64,000 bases of DNA, taken from NCBI RefSeq assembly GCF_024586455.1, contig NW_026089624.1, positions 4,989,341-5,053,340 of the forward strand, written 5' to 3'. This document shows, in pieces, positions 55,414 to 64,000 of this stretch. Each line of letters starts with the position of its first letter. Within the stretch, counting starts at the first letter, position 1. This DNA is from Bactrocera neohumeralis (taxonomy: Eukaryota > Arthropoda > Insecta > Diptera > Tephritidae). The position numbers were made by a program, and so were the translations under genes. The notes below the pieces were generated by a model. It saw nothing but the letters and a program-made list of their open reading frames with translations, did not search any database and was not told where the DNA came from.

Positions 55414-57110
55414 TGTTTATTTGGGTACCCAACTAAGTGAGAATCACACCACTGTAATTAAGTTTATGAGTCACTAACACTCGCGATTAATTTTACTAAT
55501 TAAAAAGCATTATTTTAGCGGATACGAAATAAGTGATAATTTATTTGTAATAAAAATTCCGGTTACAACAAATGGAATCTTATTGAACAACAAATGGAAA
55601 CAAATGCGGGATCGATGTGGAACGAAGCGATGTCGAAATACTTACGCAGTAGCATTTGAGCTCTGCCTCGAAAAAAGGGTATAACTTATGCGCTTAGGCT
55701 CGCAGACGAATCGAAAGTATCAGCACGGGTGTGTGTAACGAAAAAGTGACGAAATGTGTCTGTTTCCCGTTTTCCATCCATTTAGATGAGTTTGTTGGTG
55801 TATAGGCATGGTCAGTTGTCGTGTGGTGACCGCTTGCTAGGTGTGGTGATGTTCTCAATTGTGGTGTGATGTAGTGTCATCAGCTGTGGTGAATTAAGCT
55901 ACCTTATTAGGGTGCGCCAGTTTTTACGGGTAAAGTGGGTGGATGTTTAACTCATTTAAACATCTTGGGCCCCCCTAGGCGAATATTTTGTGTATGTATA
56001 TGCGATGGAATGTATATCGGCGTACTGCTAGTAGAGTACCCGAGGGCCCAGAATAAATGCTGAAAATGGCTTTGGTTTTAAACATATTTTAGTATGTATT
56101 TGCTTTGACGTTCATACGATATGAAATTATATATTGCGCATTTACGAGTGCTTTTCATAGTTATTATATAAAGCGGTTGTTTCTTTGATAGTTATTATGC
56201 TGATCATTTATTACTTGCTTTTTCTGGATTATCGCCAAATAAACCGGCTAATGAAGGATAGTATCTCCACGTCTGGCTCCTATAGGGCCAGAATGGGTAC
56301 TCCTTAGCCCTCCATTAGGACTATGAAATTAGAGTGATCTAGCGAGGGAGGTGCCGTGGATAGAGAACGGCTTCGATTCGTGGAGTAGATAATTTTTTAT
56401 AATTATGCTTTGTATAGCTGATTCCCATAACCCACCCATATGAGGAGCGCTTGGATATGTAGATGCGATAAGAGCGACCGTTGCTTTTTGTAAGTGCGTC
56501 ACTTAATCGCATTGGGAGCATGTTGATCCCTTAACTTCCTTTTGTGATTTTATTTATTTTTGAAAATTTATGAAAAGTGTTTATGTTTTAGTGCGTATGC
56601 ACTAATTTAGCGTTTAGTAGCCCGCCACCGATCCAGGATTTGTTCAGAATTGATTTTTTCTTTTTTCATTATTGGCGAAAGCCATCCTGGGCGGCCGGAA
56701 AGCTTTTAATAATTTGGACTGTCAGAGGTAACTCTGAATTTGTTTTTTTATACCAATTTGTGGAGTATTGGAAAATTGTGGCTCTAGTGGTAGTCGTACG
56801 ACGTACCGGCCATTATTTGATCGAGTAGTTGTGGCTTTCAAGTAGCCCTTACAATACTGATCTTCTAGAGTTTTATTTGATATTCGGGGAAGTTTCCCTA
56901 TCTCTTGAAATTTCCTTAATTGTGAATTAAGGTATTGATATGATCTTTTATCCACTTGAGTTGGTATGGTAACTAGTTCTGTAACTAGTCCACTTTGTGT
57001 TTCATTGTGCAGCGTTTGAACTTTTTGTGCCTTTGGGCCACATGGTGTGCCTTGGCAATTTTTAGAATTGTGGATTTCGGGATTTGCTTTTGCTAAACCT
57101 TTGGTTTTTT
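55414..57110 (-). mobile_element. Second BEL/Pao deletion derivative, 3' part with one LTR
   Basis: The LTR (55414-55962, 549 bp) is a diverged relative of 16845-17384 (TTTGGGTACCCAACTAA start, GTTTAACTCATTTAAACA end). Next come the CCTAGGGGGGCCCAAGA purine tract, then the internal sequence matching 17385-18470. It includes 'attattggcgaaagccatcctg' (pol scrap) joined to the GR.VVRLPLE RT N-terminal scrap (56722-56955). The pol deletion junction at about 56705 matches the one at about 18131 in the first copy. The element stops near 57110 without zinc knuckles, gag or 5' LTR. It interrupts the Jockey ORF1. Confidence 0.85.
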
Positions 57111-57117
57111 TTGTGTA

Positions 57118-57590
57118 AGTGAAAAAATGTAATCATTAGACATCACATTAGAAATCTTAAAACTAACAGAATTTCTCCATTATTTAGTGGATGTTATTAT
57201 ACATATGAACCTTTCCTTATTGTTACTACATGTCTTTCACGGCTATAAATCTGAGTTAGTAATATTGGCTGGCATCGGTAGCCTAAAATCCTTGATCGAT
57301 TTACCCGATAGTATTGCACTACTTTGTTCAATTCAAGTAATGTTCGTCAAAGATGTTTTGATCATACTGTACATCATCTCAGCTTAACTTTCGCCGTCTC
57401 TGAATCAGAATATCACTGGTCATATTTTCTTGAAATTTATTCCATAGATTAACAGAATCAGCTGTTTAGTAAAGCCTGCGTTTGCATTCTAAACTGAAAA
57501 AATGTAATCATTAGACATCACATTAGAAATCTTAAAACTAACAGTATTTCTCCATTATCTAGTGGATGTTATTATACATATGAACCTTTC
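57118..57590. repeat. Pair of about 97-bp direct repeats
   Basis: 57118-57213 and 57494-57590 are nearly identical ('gaaaaaatgtaatcattaga' to 'atacatatgaacctttc'), 280 bp apart. The spacer has no recognised gene. They do not have LTR-like ends; a local duplication or ends of an unknown element are possible. Confidence 0.75.
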
Positions 57591-58082
57591 GCTTCAATCA
57601 TTCTGTCTATTTAAACACCACATCAAAATACGTTGCCTAATTTTAAAGATTTAAGCGTACAAAGGGGTATAGGGACAGAAAAATCGACTTTATTTTATAC
57701 TATGTAATGATATTCCATTTTTTTTACATCAGATGATGTTGGCATTGCGGTTAACACGAATAAAACTGAAAGCGTCTTAATATTTATACTCTTCCAACCT
57801 GATACTCCAGAGTATTATAGTTGTGTTCACCTAACGGTTGTACGTATTACCTAAAACAAAGCGAGATAGATATAGTGTTAAGCACAAAAAACGCCGCAAA
57901 ACAAACGGGCGTCAAGTGTTGTGACATATTTTAAAACTTGTTTTAAACAATAAAGCCAAAAAAATAAGTGTTTTATTTGCAATGCAAACGAAACATCAAT
58001 ATTTTCACTAAAATACTTATAAAATGGACAACCAAAACAAAAAAGCCAACATATCAACGCCTAAAGGGACACCACCCACACT
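57591..58082. other. No clear gene; possible LINE ORF1 start
   Basis: Just before the transposon at 58083 a plus-strand ATG opens MDNQNKKANISTPKGTPPT, similar in style to LINE ORF1 N-termini, preceded by an A-rich leader (57830-58023). The frame is cut by the transposon and not seen on its other side. Weak call. Confidence 0.3.
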
Positions 58083-61000
58083 AGGGTTGGTCGATTCCGG
58101 CCTTTTTTCGATTCGGGATTTCTAATAGTGCGGAAAAGTTGCCTTAGTTCTTCCTGATTCCAATGCAACTTTTTGTTTTGAGATCGGATTGCATCTTCAA
58201 CCCCAACTCCGGCCTCGAAATTTCGGAAATTCGCCTAAAATCGTGAAATTGTCTACCTAGCGCCTGAAATACGCATTTCATGGCAAAATGTATTAAACAA
58301 AAGTTATTTGTCACGTCATTTGCTACCGAAATGGTATATGTGATCATGGCCGTAGGACGAACCGTTCACAAGATACGAGCGAAAAGGCGGCGCGCCACAG
58401 CGCAAGGTGAAAATTGTTGCAGCTCTCAGCTAACCTGTATTGGTCACCCAGAACCCGCCGCGTGGAAGTGGCTGCTCTTCGGGTTCCTCCCAAGCCCAAC
58501 CCAACCAACCAACCATATGCCAGGCTTGTTCTAGTCTGAATCTGTGTCAAATTTATTGATAAAATCAGATTTTGTACTAAACTTTGGCATTTGTTGCCTA
58601 GATTTCAGTGTAGAGCGTATAAAACGATCACGAGATTGGGGGCCAATAACTTTAGAAGATGCCTCTGTCACCGGTTTGACGGTTCTCTCGACTTCCACGG
58701 TGTGAGAGGGGAATTCACTAAATTTCCATACCTCTGCAGTGTCTCCCGACAGCCCTTTTATGAGTTCTTCGTTAGAAACTGAATAAAGAACTGGTGGAAC
58801 AGTCAAGGTAATAGTCTTCCTATTAATCATATCGTAATAACTATTAGCTTTGAAATTCAGCTTTGGCACTTTATTACATCTAACCCTTCCATTTACAGTG
58901 TCAGACTCTGCTTCTCTAGCTGCCAGAAGACGGTCAAGGGCCAACTTTCTGACTTCTATCCGTTCGTCAGCCATCATACTAAGGAGAATGTTTTCTGGAA
59001 GAGCAAAGAAAGCATTCTGTTGAATGGATGAATCGATAGCCTTGCGCAGTTTAGCAGGTAAGTATCTCGACCTTTGAATTGTAGCATAGAGATGGCGCGA
59101 GCCATCTTTGATTGAACTGTTGAATCTTATTGAGAACCACAAAGGTGAGTAAACTGTAAGTATGTACTTGACCAAAATCTTTATTTCCTTTGTTGGTTTG
59201 TCAGTAGAAATGTATAATCTCAGAATTCTATTTGCACTGGTGAGCCAGCGAGATTTGCACATGTTATCTGGATGCACCGACGCCAAATCTGAGGAACATT
59301 GACCGGAAATAACAGCTTCTGATATTTTATAGAGATAAGCTGGGTCTGTGCTAAGTTGGGTCGGATTAATAACCTCAGAAGGTAATTGGCAGGATGGAAA
59401 ACTTTCAAACTTGACAACAGGCAACTTCAACTCTTTGAGACACCATCTATGCGTTCGAAAAGAGCACGAAATGGAAGTTCGTTGAAATGTAGAAGACAAA
59501 CAACCCACTGTAATGGCCTACCTATTCTTTCTTCTAGTTTCCGAATAATTCCACCTTTTCAACCTGTGTTCGTGTTGGTGCCATCAGCACCGACAACTTC
59601 TAGATGTCCCACATCAACTGAATTGTCTTGTAAATATTGCCATATAGCTTGCGTCTCATCCTCAGCTGACCCGGAAGGAGAGGTGACGTGGCCAAAGTAA
59701 TGACAACCAGGTTCCGCTATAAGAGAAATATGTTCCTCTTTGACAGTGTCGCGGTAGTACTTTGCGGGCGTCAAAATACAGCCCATATACAGAGTCAATA
59801 CTTTCGGTGTTTTGGAGCTTAACTCCAACACGTTTTTTTGCCCGACTAATCTTGCGTTTCAGTGATAAAGCTAGCCGGATCCTTTGTTATCAAACCTGCT
59901 TTTTTGGCATACAGAAAAGCAGATGAAACAATCAAAGCCGCTGCTCTATCACTTACTCCAAATCTTTGGGCAGCTAAAGCAGTGTGTACTAATACTAGTG
60001 TGTTTTGTTTGGTTTTAGAGGATGGAAGAGAAAATTCATCATCAGCATCGTTTTTGGAAGAATCCATGTGCGACGCACCTACATTGTTGTCGTCTGTATG
60101 AGAGTCTGGCTGATCTGAATGGTCACGTGTTCTAGCTGATACTTTTCTGGTAAGTGTTGATGTTGGATGACGTTTTAAAAGCTCTTCTTTACGTTCATTT
60201 TTCTTTGTAATCTTTTTTGTTTCAGGTAGATCAACACTTCCAATGCGACCAATTCTTCTGGTTCTCTGGTCCAAGAGAAATGGTTGTTCATTGATAGGAA
60301 CTTTCCTTTCCTTTGGACAAGTGCAAGAAGAAAAATAAATGCATTTACAAGCAGCGATGTAAAATATTTTCCGGCAGAAGAGACAAAGTCGTCTCTTTTA
60401 GAGCTCAAACCTATTGGGTTCCTTAAAAATATTTGTTTAAGAGTCAGAAATTTCTTATGGTATGTGGTAAGCATTTGTACAACTCTGGTGTGTGAAACTA
60501 TCGGAATAGATGACTTTTTGAAAGTATTTTCAACTTTTTTTGCAACTATTTCTGTAACTTCTTTACTCCTAGGATCATAGTTGTCGCCTCGGTGTCGCCC
60601 TATACGAAATCTTTCAGACTGATAACACAAAAGAACATCCTGGTAAGTAGGTAACTGGGACTCAGAGAGATTGTACGGATATATGCCAAACAGAGGACAT
60701 TTCTGTCTAAATTTAAATTTAGATACAGACATTTTGAGTTCTGTGTTCTGTTGAGAGAATATATGTAAGTGATAGCACTCGGCGAAATCACCGACAAGAG
60801 TGAAGGAACTCGATGAAAAAATATTTGTGTGGAGACCTATCCGAACGTGTGCTTTGGCGTAGGTGAATGAATGTGAGTGATAGCACTCGGCGAAATCAAC
60901 GGCAAGAAGTGTGGCCGCAAGCCGATTTTCACCTTGCGCTGTGGCGCGCCGCATTTTCGCTCGTATCTCGGGAACGGTTCGTCCTACGGCCATGATCACA

Positions 61001-61237
61001 TATACCATTTTGGTAGCAAATGACGTGACTAATAACTTTTGTGATGCGTATTTCAGGGGCTAGGTAGACAATTTCACGATTTTAGGCGAATTTCCGAAAT
61101 TTCAAGGCCGGAGTTGGGGTTGAAGATGCAATCCGATCTCAAAACAAAAAGTTGCATTGGAATCAGGAAGTACTAAGGCAACTTTTCCGCACTATTAGAA
61201 ATCCCGAATCGAAAAAAGTCCGGAATCTACCCACCCT
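58083..61237 (-). mobile_element. DNA transposon with 310-330-bp terminal inverted repeats, family uncertain
   Basis: The ends are AGGGTTGGTCGATTCCGG and, on the other strand, AGGGTGGGTAGATTCCGG. The inverted match runs 58083-58414 against 60925-61237, with one 23-bp insertion (near 58278-58300) and few substitutions. ACT lies directly outside both ends (58080-58082 and 61238-61240), a possible 3-bp duplication. No 8-bp duplication is visible. The inside carries a decayed minus-strand transposase-like gene. It interrupts or abuts a Jockey ORF1 on the right. Confidence 0.82.
58531..60735 (-). pseudogene. Transposase-like protein of the long-TIR element (possibly hAT-related)
   Basis: Minus strand, likely start MSVSKFKFRQKCPLFGIYP at about 60735. 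Then HTRVVQMLTTYHKKFLTL, a frame change near 60290, RIGRIGSVDLPETKKITK, FGVSDRAAALIVSSAFLYAK, another change near 59840, HLEVVGADGTNTNTG (possible catalytic Asp), a TGA, IGRPLQWVVCLLHFNELPF (CxxH as in hAT), a change near 59440, then CKSRWLTSANRILRLYI, KDGSRHLYATIQRSRYLPAK, NAFFALPENILLSMMADERI and VERTVKPVTEASSKVIG, ending at 58531. I remember this domain order in unnamed arthropod proteins. The CxxH and RW motifs suggest a hAT-like nuclease; this is inference. Confidence 0.6.
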
Positions 61238-61238
61238 A

Positions 61239-61809
61239 CTCTATACCCTTAATTACAACAACTAGGCCTCTTCAGTTGTTCTTGTTTTTATTCGACAAAA
61301 ATTGAAGAATTTCCATAAAACCTTTTTTAGTGTAGGACTGAATTTTTGTTTCATCTATGTTGCCTTTTTTCAAAGTTGTATTAGTACCAAAAATTTCACT
61401 TAATTTAGTAACAAGAGTATTACTGCTACGCTCGCGCAAATATATTGGAGGTGGTTTGGCATTACCGGATGTGGTACTTCGTCGTCTGAACCATTGCCTA
61501 GTAAGGCAAATCTGTTGCCATTTAAATCTTTTGGTTTGCTCTTATTTGGTGCGCCTCCTTGAAATTTTTTAGGATTGGCCGCTGACTTTGAAGGACTTAA
61601 TTTCCTTTTTATATGAACGTAGCGATCAATGCCAGTTTGTACAGACGGGCTTTTTTATTGATAGATTATCACCTTGCGTTATGTTTTTCTTCGTTGTCTA
61701 CGAGCTGGTTGCTGTCAGAGCATTTGTTGTAGTCCGATTTCTGTTTTCTGCCGCTTTTGCTGACTGCGTCCTTTGCTTCGTTTCAGCTGATCGGCGCGAT
61801 GATTCATAA
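61239..61809 (-). pseudogene. Jockey-clade LINE ORF1, N-terminal and core part
   Basis: Minus strand: Met near 61809 (MNHRADQLKRSKGRSQQK), then KPPPIYLRERSS and GNIDETKIQSYTKKGF, matching the copy at 54.2-55.4 kb at the nucleotide level ('gtaggactgaatttttgtttcatc', 'gctacgctcgcgcaaatata'). Stops interrupt it. It ends where the long-TIR transposon begins and does not resume on the far side. Confidence 0.75.
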
Positions 61810-61979
61810 TCGCCGTTACACTTTTATTGCCACTAGTTGTTACTGTTGGCTCGACAAAGCTGAAGTAGGCCATGAATAAAACGAAACTGTCGCATTGGCA
61901 CTCATTTTTCTTTCAAACGCGTTCCCTGATTATTTGACAGCGGTGGAGATCAGGGAATTTCGATCAGCTGATTTCAGAA

Positions 61980-62150
61980 AAGGTGGGATGCCAGAAATAA
62001 ACCACTGTAATTAACTGGCAAAATCAGTGTGAAATGAAATTTCATTGAACTGTGCGAACGTATTTTGATAAAATAAATGATTATGCAAATTAATTAATGA
62101 TTTTGTATTTTAACATTTATATATACATACATTTTCAAAGTGTTTAATAA
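61980..62150. repeat. Interspersed repeat, second copy (see 44390-44560)
   Basis: Same order of conserved words as at 44390. It lies upstream of the Jockey ORF1 at 61239-61809, consistent with a LINE 5' leader. 62151-62450 shows nothing recognisable. Confidence 0.6.
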
Positions 62151-62452
62151 ATAATAATAGCAACCGAAGGTAGAAGCAGTCGTCGTTTTTTGAGTGGATT
62201 GTGTAAATTCGTCCTAATGCATTAGTTGAGAACACATCTGGATTTCAATCTACTGGTTGGCCTTGCTTTCTGCGCAACTATTTCTTCGACGATGCATTCC
62301 ATGTATAATATCAGGGTATTTCCGAATAGAGCAACGTTCTCGTAAACGGATCACTGACGAAAGTTGAGAAAAAGATCGTCAATGTTAATTTTGTTTCTGG
62401 CGGTGTTTCCACTGGCTGTACTGTATTCTTTGAGTTGAAATACACATTAATA

Positions 62453-62994
62453 ATGGGTTGTCAAAAAAGTCTTGCGGTATTTTTATTGAATTTTTTTTTA
62501 TTGAAATTGAAATGAATTTTTGATGAGTCATGCCCAGCGTTTGACCGATGCTACGGCTGCTACTATGCCGGTCTCTTTCGAGAAATTCAGCGATTTTATC
62601 GCAATTTCCGACGACAGGCCTTCCGGAGCGTGGCGCATCTTCAACCACCTCTACACCAGAACGAAAACGTTTAAACCATCGTTGTGCGGTGGAAATGGAA
62701 ACTGTATCGGGTCCAGAAACAGCACAAATTTTATTGGCGGCTTGAGATGCATTTTTGCCTTAATCGTAGTAGTACTGTAAAGTATGCCGTATTTTCTCCT
62801 TATTTTGCTCCATGTTTGCGACGCTATAACTCACGAATGACTTAAAAGAAACGACAATCAATGAAACACGTGTTAGCGCGTGAAATGAGCTTTCCAAAAA
62901 GGTATAGCATGACCCGATGCGACGAATAAAACTAGAACTACGCGCTTTCAGCGCCAACTAGCGAAAATACCGCAAGACTTTTTTGACAACCCAA
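62453..62994 (-). mobile_element. Mariner element, internal deletion derivative
   Basis: 542 bp; inverted ends TGGGTTGTCAAAAAAGTCTT and continuing CGGTATTTTT, TA on each side (62451-62452, 62995-62996). On the minus strand, MEQNKEKIRHTLQYYYD (about 62811) is followed by a stop, then KNASQAANKICAVSGPDTVS, STAQRWFKRFRSGVEVVEDA and SGRPVVGNCDKIAEFLERDR with SSSRSIGQTLGMTHQ. These are the two DNA-binding helix-turn-helix domains of a mariner transposase. The DD34D catalytic part is entirely missing; the frame runs into the left inverted repeat. Confidence 0.92.
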
Positions 62995-62996
62995 TA

Positions 62997-63585
62997 TAAC
63001 CACATAAATAGCATGGTTTGAATTTGGTTAGCATTTTTATTAATGTTTAAAATGAAAAAAGTTGTGGTTGTGCCATAACTACAATAGTTGGACATATGCT
63101 ACCGCGGAGTTTTTTGTAGACATTTTGATGTTCTTCAATATTGTTGTACATTATTTTGTTCTATCGCTAATAGTTTCGGCAGCGCATTCGACGAAAGACG
63201 TTTTAAGACTCATTTTTCGACATCTTCGGTTACATTGTTCAAATTTTACCAAGGACCCCTAATTTTTTTCAAAATGAAATGTAGCCTATGTCAAATTGGA
63301 AGAATGTAGCATTCTATTGGTGAAATAATCTTTTAAATCGGCCCAGTACTTTTTGAGCCTATTCATTACAAACATACAAACATACAAAAATAGGTACAAA
63401 TCTTTCCTCTTTATAATATTAGTGTAGATAGGTACGAGTATATATATGTATTGATCACATTTCTCTTACCTATGTGATGTTTTTTTATGAATTGTTTTGT
63501 TTTTCTGTTTATTCATTTTTTTTAATTGTTACATTAATTATAAAAAATATATTTTCTTATCTACATACTTATTAGTACTAGCATA
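62997..63585. other. No gene seen
   Basis: AT-rich sequence without recognised coding or repeat signals. Confidence 0.4.
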
Positions 63586-64000
63586 CAAGCGCATCAAAGG
63601 CATCAGGCGACAGCGTCACCCAACTGGCGTAAGCATTGCGAAAAGAACTGATCGCAGCATGCGATGCAACAATGCGTAGAACGTCACATCACAACAAGCG
63701 GCGGCCTGTATATTGGTGGAATGAGGAAATTTCCACGCTGAGAAAGCTTTACCACTCTAGACGGCGTCTACAGTCGGCAATTACCCGAAGCAAAAAATCA
63801 TGTTTTGAGAAGATATGCGAGAAAGCAAACATTGACCCTTGGGGTACTGCTTACAAAAACTGTATGTCCAGATTTAAAAACAAGCAGCAGCAACCTAAAG
63901 ACGCCTCTTTTATGGGAAAAGTCGTCGGAACATTATTCCCGAAACATTACCGAATTTCGTATGCCAAGCGGCGAAACGAAGCTGCAGAGTCACCCCCGTT
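63586..64000 (+). pseudogene. R1-clade LINE ORF2, endonuclease-RT linker, runs off the window
   Basis: From about 63670 to the window end one plus-strand frame is open. It encodes KRRPVYWWNEEISTLRKLYH, SAITRSKKSCFEKICEKANI and DPWGTAYKNCMSRFKN, then GKVVGTLFP. This is the conserved linker of R1-clade ORF2 (PVYWW..EI..LR, A...SK..CF..L, DPWG.AY..V). The endonuclease expected upstream is not visible, so the copy is 5'-truncated near 63590 or degraded. The RT itself would begin beyond 64000. Whether it is intact cannot be told here. Confidence 0.82.

Noticed and set aside
58074..61246. 8-bp hAT-style target duplication for the long-TIR transposon
   Set aside because: The flanking octamers differ; only ACT matches on both sides.
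1..64000. tRNA, rRNA, riboswitch or bacterial-type promoter/terminator signals
   Set aside because: None convincing; tRNA-like words are only the primer-binding sites of LTR elements.

Overview
The window is non-coding-rich, AT-rich eukaryotic DNA made almost entirely of transposable elements (TEs). The families point to an insect, most likely a cyclorrhaphan fly: 297/17.6-like and env-bearing errantivirus-like LTR elements, BEL/Pao, RTE, I, Jockey and R1 LINEs, Helitrons, mariner, pogo and piggyBac-like DNA elements, and short 50-85 bp introns. A tephritid fruit fly is my guess, from the style of the 153-bp repeat family at 48.6-49.6 kb. That is recognition from memory, not a search result. 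I see no rRNA, tRNA, CRISPR, operon or prokaryotic signal. The only candidate for host coding sequence is a set of possible exons at 48.3-50.2 kb, which I do not recognise.

Layout. 0-4.1 kb: Helitron and RTE fragments; a 5'-truncated I-clade LINE sits in an RTE copy, and a 135-bp RTE tail with a 9-bp target duplication sits in an old Helitron Rep gene. 4.07-9.01 kb: a Helitron with both termini (H1), inserted into the intron of that older, opposite-strand Helitron (3.2-4.06 plus 9.1-10.1 kb). H1 carries a broken Rep-helicase gene and an intact antisense zinc-ribbon ORF. 10.9-33.1 kb: a nest. A 297/17.6-like element (+) holds a small MITE and, in its 3' LTR, an errantivirus-like element (-, 15367-32963, TSD TGTA). 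That element in turn holds a BEL/Pao element (-, 16845-25426, TSD ATTTT) carrying an RTE LINE (18833-22095), a piggyBac-like MITE (TTAA) and a pogo-like transposon (TA). 33.2-38.2 kb: a second Gypsy-type element with both LTRs. 38.3-45.9 kb: an I-clade LINE split by a deletion-derivative Helitron (H2). 45.9-46.8 kb: a mariner deletion derivative. 50.3-55.4 kb: decayed Jockey-clade LINEs. 55.4-57.1 kb: a second BEL deletion derivative. 58.1-61.2 kb: a DNA transposon with roughly 310-330 bp inverted repeats and a decayed transposase of a family I cannot name firmly. 61.2-64 kb: Jockey ORF1, a mariner remnant and the start of an R1-clade LINE that runs off the window.

How it fits together. The genes serve TE replication, not a cell pathway. 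Most reading frames carry stops, frameshifts or internal deletions. The longest intact frames are the errantivirus gag (377 aa), the second Gypsy gag-protease (377 aa), the I-clade RNase H region (357 aa) and the H1 antisense zinc-ribbon ORF (about 185-206 aa). The target-site duplications let the order of insertion be read directly.

The most interesting points are the Helitron-into-Helitron-intron insertion, the antisense zinc-ribbon ORF inside H1, the long-TIR transposon at 58-61 kb, and two BEL copies that share one large pol deletion, which suggests a non-autonomous lineage.
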